Source: an uncultured Prevotella sp.
GTDB taxonomy: Bacteria > Bacteroidota > Bacteroidia > Bacteroidales > Bacteroidaceae
Assembly: GCA_900557405.1 (NCBI GenBank)
Contig: USSF01000072.1
Span: forward strand, 1 to 9,530
DNA length: 9,530 nucleotides
Reading direction: 5' to 3'
Shown here one piece after another: positions 8,501 to 9,530 of this stretch (the first letter of the stretch is position 1; the number at the start of each line of letters is the position of its first letter). Below the pieces are notes generated by a model, which saw only the letters and a program-made list of their open reading frames with translations, was not told the origin of the DNA and ran no database searches. The position numbers and the translations under genes are program-made.

Positions 8501-8771
8501 TCTCATTCAGGATTCCTTTTTCCGCCCCATCATTTGTGATAGAGACATTCTCCAGAGTGAGCGTTTTGGTGGAAGGTTCATATCTGATCTTTCCTTTCAC
8601 GCCCTTGATGGTACTCAGGCTATTGCAGTTTCCGCTTGTCACTTCCACTCCGGCAATCTTCAAGCCATATTTCGTCTCCTCCTGGGCATGGGCCGGGGGA
8701 GCAGACAACAAGGCGAGCATATACATTATGAATATACCCTGCCAATTTCTTTTGTGAACTTGTTTTTTCAT
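5559..8771 (-). CDS. Secreted five-repeat right-handed beta-helix-like protein (possible glycan-binding surface protein)
   Basis: From the ATG at 8771 this encodes 1,070 residues; an upstream ATG at 8798 would add nine (MLNTQNNII). I prefer 8771 because MKKQVHKRNWQ followed by GIFIMYMLALLSAPPAHA is a compact signal peptide and the upstream bases are AT-rich, as usual in Bacteroidetes. After cleavage the protein is five repeats of 196-201 residues, each opening with a 'YGLKIAGVEVTSGN'-like strand and then '(Y)xPxTxTLTLxxxxI', 'xxLxIxLxGxN', 'ixGxGxLxV' and recurrent 'IENC/LEGC' turns. These short hydrophobic periods suggest parallel beta-helix coils, as in bacterial carbohydrate-binding beta-helix proteins (Cthe_2159-like); that assignment is inference. 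The last 30 residues, 'GIYTMQGLKMDGEWENLP' then 'TGIYIVDGVKMIK', form a short tail typical of Prevotella exported proteins. No catalytic motif is evident. About 31 cysteines are present, many at repeat-equivalent positions. It converges on the protease operon and probably has its own promoter. Confidence 0.85.
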   Translation of the reverse strand: MKKQVHKRNWQGIFIMYMLALLSAPPAHAQEETKYGLKIAGVEVTSGNCNSLSTIKGVKGKIRYEPSTKTLTLENVSITNDGAEKGILNEKCTDLNIKLVGLTKINTRQTAIQLDRKTNILGDGFLRVRSEIGDGIHFNKPLTIENCAVYARGYHGISGEWQGDDILTVRNSYIETIAENGAICNCEDLKLEGCYITSPIRGVFEPMLGGVTVDHKLAKRSATIVPDDYKKYKYYICGDEITSVNCRNLAFLDQVKEGNLSYNPETNTLTMQDVIIKSSFSGEVVYIPEGTNEFKINLIGANYIYSVGGAVTAQAPCRISGPGTLNVKTGDYGLAFFKAPMTIENCKVYVEGSTGICGFNGSEKEVLTVRNACVESNATDYSMRSIRNLKLEGCSITYPSGAVFDAEEYAVVLGDEWADGLVRIAPDNSGEDYGFKVAGVNVTSQNYKKLEDIDGVSGYVYYEPTTNTLVLDEAKIEKNWCGIENYCNENLIIHVRGNSSVKSTMSNAMSITQSTKITGRGLLELSAEDNSGISVSRNALNLEESKVAIAAKKGIVGSDGGQFSVRSSDVDINSSLECVIGISAFAIDNCKIVEPKGAEFKTGLADKKKGIAVGDKLVTGKLSISSGRYGLEVAGVEVTEGNKDDLLVIEGVTTSYNGLIKYNPETKTLTLDRIYITAELGIDNYGVDGLTIKLEGRNDMYVSSGGLKVSCPTTVVGPGLLVINSSNHGNAIGVLVDRTTLTLDRCTLKDECNGYYGILGLYQIHKNHLVVRRSEVRTYGYGGSVFNFGSVELEGCEFTQPTGAMFDNGAVVCNGETCKETVYIEPYYYGLLIEGDRVSSANCDDLSLLTGLSSGKGSYDPDTKTLVLDNAFLECMGTSLENRAVDDLKINLAGKNKLYSMEEVNLYVGGKTTISGNGTLDMEASDGDNVLMAADLTLNACDMTMLCYDKCGFKGVNGGEVLTINNCNIEIDGKAGGIANIGGLLLNGCQIVEPVGAAYDKTLKAVALDGEIVKGKVVIKSTGTNSIEGAAGNASLCRKGIYTMQGLKMDGEWENLPTGIYIVDGVKMIK
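5709..8669 (-). repeat. Five in-gene tandem repeats of about 590-600 bp (protein level)
   Basis: Unit starts, read on the minus strand: unit 1 at 8669 (YGLKIAGVEV), unit 2 at 8078 (YKYYICGDEI), unit 3 at 7475 (YGFKVAGVNV), unit 4 at 6887 (YGLEVAGVEV), unit 5 at 6287 (YGLLIEGDRV), ending near 5709. Spacings are 197, 201, 196 and 200 residues. Each unit closes with '(L/I)(E/D)(G/N)C...(I/F)xxPxGAxF' followed by a short linker strand such as 'GKLSISSG'. The units are diverged at DNA level, so they are old duplications and not a recent slippage expansion. Confidence 0.85.
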
Positions 8772-8814
8772 AATAATATTGTTTTGAGTGTTCAACATTC
8801 TTCTGTGGCTTGCG

Positions 8815-8877
8815 GTTTCTTTAAGTCAAGAAACGAGGTCCGGCACACCGGAGTGAAATCCGGACCAGGTTTCTTGA
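8815..8877 (-). promoter_or_regulatory. Structured 5' leader: large hairpin with a competing third arm
   Basis: Arms 8826-8843 and 8860-8877 pair over 9 bp (TCAAGAAAC/GTTTCTTGA), a 2x2 internal loop and 7 bp (GGTCCGG/CCGGACC), around a 16-nt loop that can form a small CAC/GTG stem. The element sits in the inferred 5' untranslated region of the minus-strand gene, its near edge about 55 nt upstream of the ATG at 8771. A second GTTTCTT at 8815-8821 can pair with AAGAAAC at 8828-8834 over 7 bp, excluding part of the large stem. There is no U-tract on either side, so it is not an ordinary terminator. An mRNA-stabilising or regulatory leader is inferred. Confidence 0.5.
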
Positions 8878-8954
8878 AATGAAAAAACTCAATCACAAAA
8901 GGTTATTTTATCTTCATTTAATCAGGCTATTACATCTGTTCTTATGTTACCATG

Positions 8955-8963
8955 GCAAAGATA
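8955..8963 (-). promoter_or_regulatory. Candidate Bacteroidetes -7 promoter element for the repeat-protein gene
   Basis: The minus strand reads TATCTTTGC, a full match to the Bacteroidetes -7 consensus TAnnTTTGY. A TTTG at 8976-8979 lies only 12 nt upstream, closer than the usual 19-21 nt to the -33 box, so the upstream half is weak. Transcription would begin near 8950, giving a leader of about 180 nt containing the hairpin at 8826-8877. Confidence 0.45.
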
Positions 8964-8993
8964 CGAACGGAAGGCACAAAGTCTGTAGGATAT

Positions 8994-9038
8994 TTTTTAC
9001 AAAAAAATGGCAATTTTTACTTATCGTACCCTTTTTAC
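8994..9038. promoter_or_regulatory. Three phased TTTTTAC / GTAAAAA tracts
   Basis: TTTTTAC occurs at 8994-9000, 9014-9020 and 9032-9038, spaced 20 and 18 bp, close to two helical turns. On the minus strand these are GTAAAAA tracts about 30-75 bp upstream of the candidate -7 element. They could curve the DNA, act as UP-like elements or be regulator sites. The last copy also forms one arm of a small hairpin (ATCGTA 9023-9028 / TACGAT 9036-9041). Confidence 0.3.
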
Positions 9039-9060
9039 GATGAAATCGGGGAATTTTTGT

Positions 9061-9099
9061 AAATATCCAGGAAATAGTTTGTATTCTATCTGGATATTT
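9061..9099. repeat. Hairpin with perfect 10-bp arms
   Basis: AAATATCCAG (9061-9070) is exactly complementary to CTGGATATTT (9090-9099). An inner ATAG/CTAT stem (9074-9077, 9086-9089) can extend it after a 3-nt bulge, leaving the loop TTTGTATT. It starts 3 nt after the stop of the doubtful minus-strand ORF at 9103-9216, which would suit a terminator, but there is no T-tract on either strand. A regulator site is equally possible. Confidence 0.5.
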
Positions 9100-9102
9100 C
9101 CG

Positions 9103-9216
9103 TCATATTATGGTTTTCCGCTTGTAATTCTTGTTAGTTTTCTTAATCATAATTACTTGCGAACAAAGGCGATATAATGTTTTCAGAATACGCTCGCATC
9201 CGTTCTCGTCATTCAT
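9103..9216 (-). CDS. Possible small ORF, 37 codons, charged; doubtful
   Basis: From the ATG at 9216 the minus strand encodes 37 residues starting MNDENGCERILKTLYRLCSQ and ending in a lysine-rich tail with TGA at 9105-9103. The frame is open further upstream to a TAA at 9297-9295, adding a very acidic stretch (EVDEVDEIRVDKEGDEREN) but no standard start. The hairpin at 9061-9099 begins just after the stop. I do not recognise the protein. It could be a real small gene, the remnant of a longer one, or chance openness of a purine-rich strand. No promoter was found. Confidence 0.2.
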   Translation of the reverse strand: MNDENGCERILKTLYRLCSQVIMIKKTNKNYKRKTII

Positions 9217-9279
9217 TCTATCTATATTCTCCCTCTCATCCCCTTCCTTGTCTACTCGTATCTCGTCTACTTCATCAAC

Positions 9280-9302
9280 TTCGAATAATATATATTATCG
9301 AA
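9280..9302. repeat. AT-rich near-perfect palindrome
   Basis: ATAATATATATTAT (9285-9298) is a perfect 14-bp palindrome. It is flanked by TTCG on the left (9280-9283) and CGAA on the right (9299-9302), so the whole pairs apart from one bulged A at 9284. It may be a dimeric protein site or an easily melted spot; nothing assigns a role. Confidence 0.45.
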
Positions 9303-9330
9303 TAATGAATATAGATAAGCCTTGCTATAA

Positions 9331-9362
9331 TTCGTTCTGTGAGCCTGCGGCTACAGAACGAA
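9331..9362. repeat. Strong hairpin, 10-bp plus 4-bp stem
   Basis: TTCGTTCTGT (9331-9340) pairs perfectly with ACAGAACGAA (9353-9362). After a bulged G (9341), AGCC/GGCT pairs around the triloop TGC. The A-run following on the plus strand is the wrong sense for a plus-strand terminator, and the minus side ends in AATTATAG without a T-run. Its right arm overlaps the start of the next inverted repeat by two bases. Confidence 0.6.
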
Positions 9363-9429
9363 GGTCAAAAAAAACTCACGGATTATCACCGATGCACACG
9401 GAGTCTTTGACACGGATTTTTTTGACCTT
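9361..9429. repeat. 13-bp perfect inverted repeat enclosing three CACGGA repeats
   Basis: AAGGTCAAAAAAA (9361-9373) and TTTTTTTGACCTT (9417-9429) are exact reverse complements, 43 bp apart. The interior contains CACGGA at 9377-9382, 9397-9402 and 9411-9416, the first and last continuing as CACGGATT. CGATGCACACGGAGTCT (9390-9406) recurs imperfectly as CGATGCATAGGGATTCT (9440-9456). This resembles the 'CACGGATT' intergenic repeats scattered through many Bacteroidetes genomes; identity with a named family is not claimed. Confidence 0.5.
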
Positions 9430-9466
9430 TGTCTTTTTTCGATGCATAGGGATTCTAAACGGATTT

Positions 9467-9484
9467 GCAAGCGTGACCGCTTGC
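9467..9484. repeat. Small GC-rich hairpin
   Basis: GCAAGCG (9467-9473) pairs with CGCTTGC (9478-9484) around the tetraloop TGAC. There is no T-tract. It lies just outside the CACGGA module and may belong to the same intergenic repeat. Confidence 0.4.
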
Positions 9485-9530
9485 GGCTGGTTCTTGACCA
9501 CGAGATTTGTCGAAGACCCACTGACCAAAG

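Larger units (their letters stand above)
8799..9530. other. Long AT-rich intergenic region without a confident gene
   Basis: About 730 bp carry no convincing long ORF on either strand. In order from the minus-strand gene: the structured leader (8815-8877), the candidate -7 element (8955-8963), phased A/T tracts (8994-9038), a hairpin (9061-9099), a pyrimidine-rich plus strand (about 9190-9280), an AT palindrome (9280-9302), a hairpin (9331-9362), the CACGGA module (9361-9456) and a small hairpin (9467-9484). TATCTATATTC (9219-9229) and GAATATAGATA (9307-9317) form a further 11-bp inverted pair. I see no tRNA, rRNA or transposase in it. The final 45 bp hold nothing I can assign. Confidence 0.7.

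Noticed and set aside
9377..9416. CACGGA copies as a CRISPR array
   Set aside because: The repeats are only 6-8 bp, unevenly spaced at 20 and 14 bp, with no spacer-length regularity and no cas genes nearby.
9361..9429. Inverted repeats as the ends of an insertion sequence
   Set aside because: The enclosed interior is only 43 bp with no coding capacity. At most it is a non-autonomous or palindromic repeat, and no target duplication is visible.
9351..9530. Minus-strand frame open from the window edge to a TAG at 9353-9351 (59 codons)
   Set aside because: It has no start in the window, its translation is Arg/Lys/Ser-rich, and it runs straight through the CACGGA inverted-repeat module. Spurious frames of this kind are common across such repeats.

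Overview
The window looks like chromosomal DNA from a Bacteroidales bacterium, most likely Prevotellaceae or a close relative. The main reason is three exported proteins with Bacteroidetes-style C-termini. Two end in a beta-sandwich tail resembling a type IX secretion (T9SS) sorting domain, with the motifs 'QPGIYMVTT...KFIKR' and 'QPGIYVVTL...KITVY'. The third ends in the Prevotella-like 'GIYTMQGLK...PTGIYIVDGVKMIK'. A perfect TAnnTTTG-type -7 element and the general lack of Shine-Dalgarno sequences agree. The two plus-strand genes are GC-rich, whereas the minus-strand gene and its upstream region are much more AT-rich.

Layout. (1) Positions 57-2480 (+) hold one secreted multidomain protein gene: signal peptide, two diverged jelly-roll (choice-of-anchor J-like) domains, a PKD-like domain, a further beta domain and a T9SS-like tail. 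A single in-frame TGA at 795-797 breaks it, so it reads as two ORFs in the same frame (57-797 and 798/858-2480). (2) After a 36-bp gap, 2517-5378 (+) encodes a secreted M6-family (immune inhibitor A-like) zinc metalloprotease with an HEFGH motif, an Fn3 domain, another beta domain and a T9SS-like tail. These two genes probably form an operon, closed by a strong terminator at 5424-5460. (3) Positions 5559-8771 (-, convergent) encode a secreted protein of about 1,070 residues, built almost entirely from five repeats of about 198 residues that look like right-handed beta-helix. (4) Positions 8772-9530 carry no confident gene. They hold a candidate promoter for the minus-strand gene, a leader of about 180 nt with a large hairpin and a competing partner arm, phased A-tracts, and several perfect or near-perfect inverted repeats. 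A CACGGA-repeat module typical of interspersed intergenic repeats and a doubtful 37-codon ORF are also present.

Functionally, the window reads as a cluster of surface or secreted proteins: a (probably broken) adhesin-like protein and a protease made together, and an independently controlled repeat protein that may bind glycans. I see no CRISPR array, tRNA, rRNA, phage gene or transposase. Nothing here proves a new system. The points most worth a second look are the in-frame TGA, the five-unit beta-helix protein with its internal composition shift, and the structured leader and repeat-rich region upstream of it.
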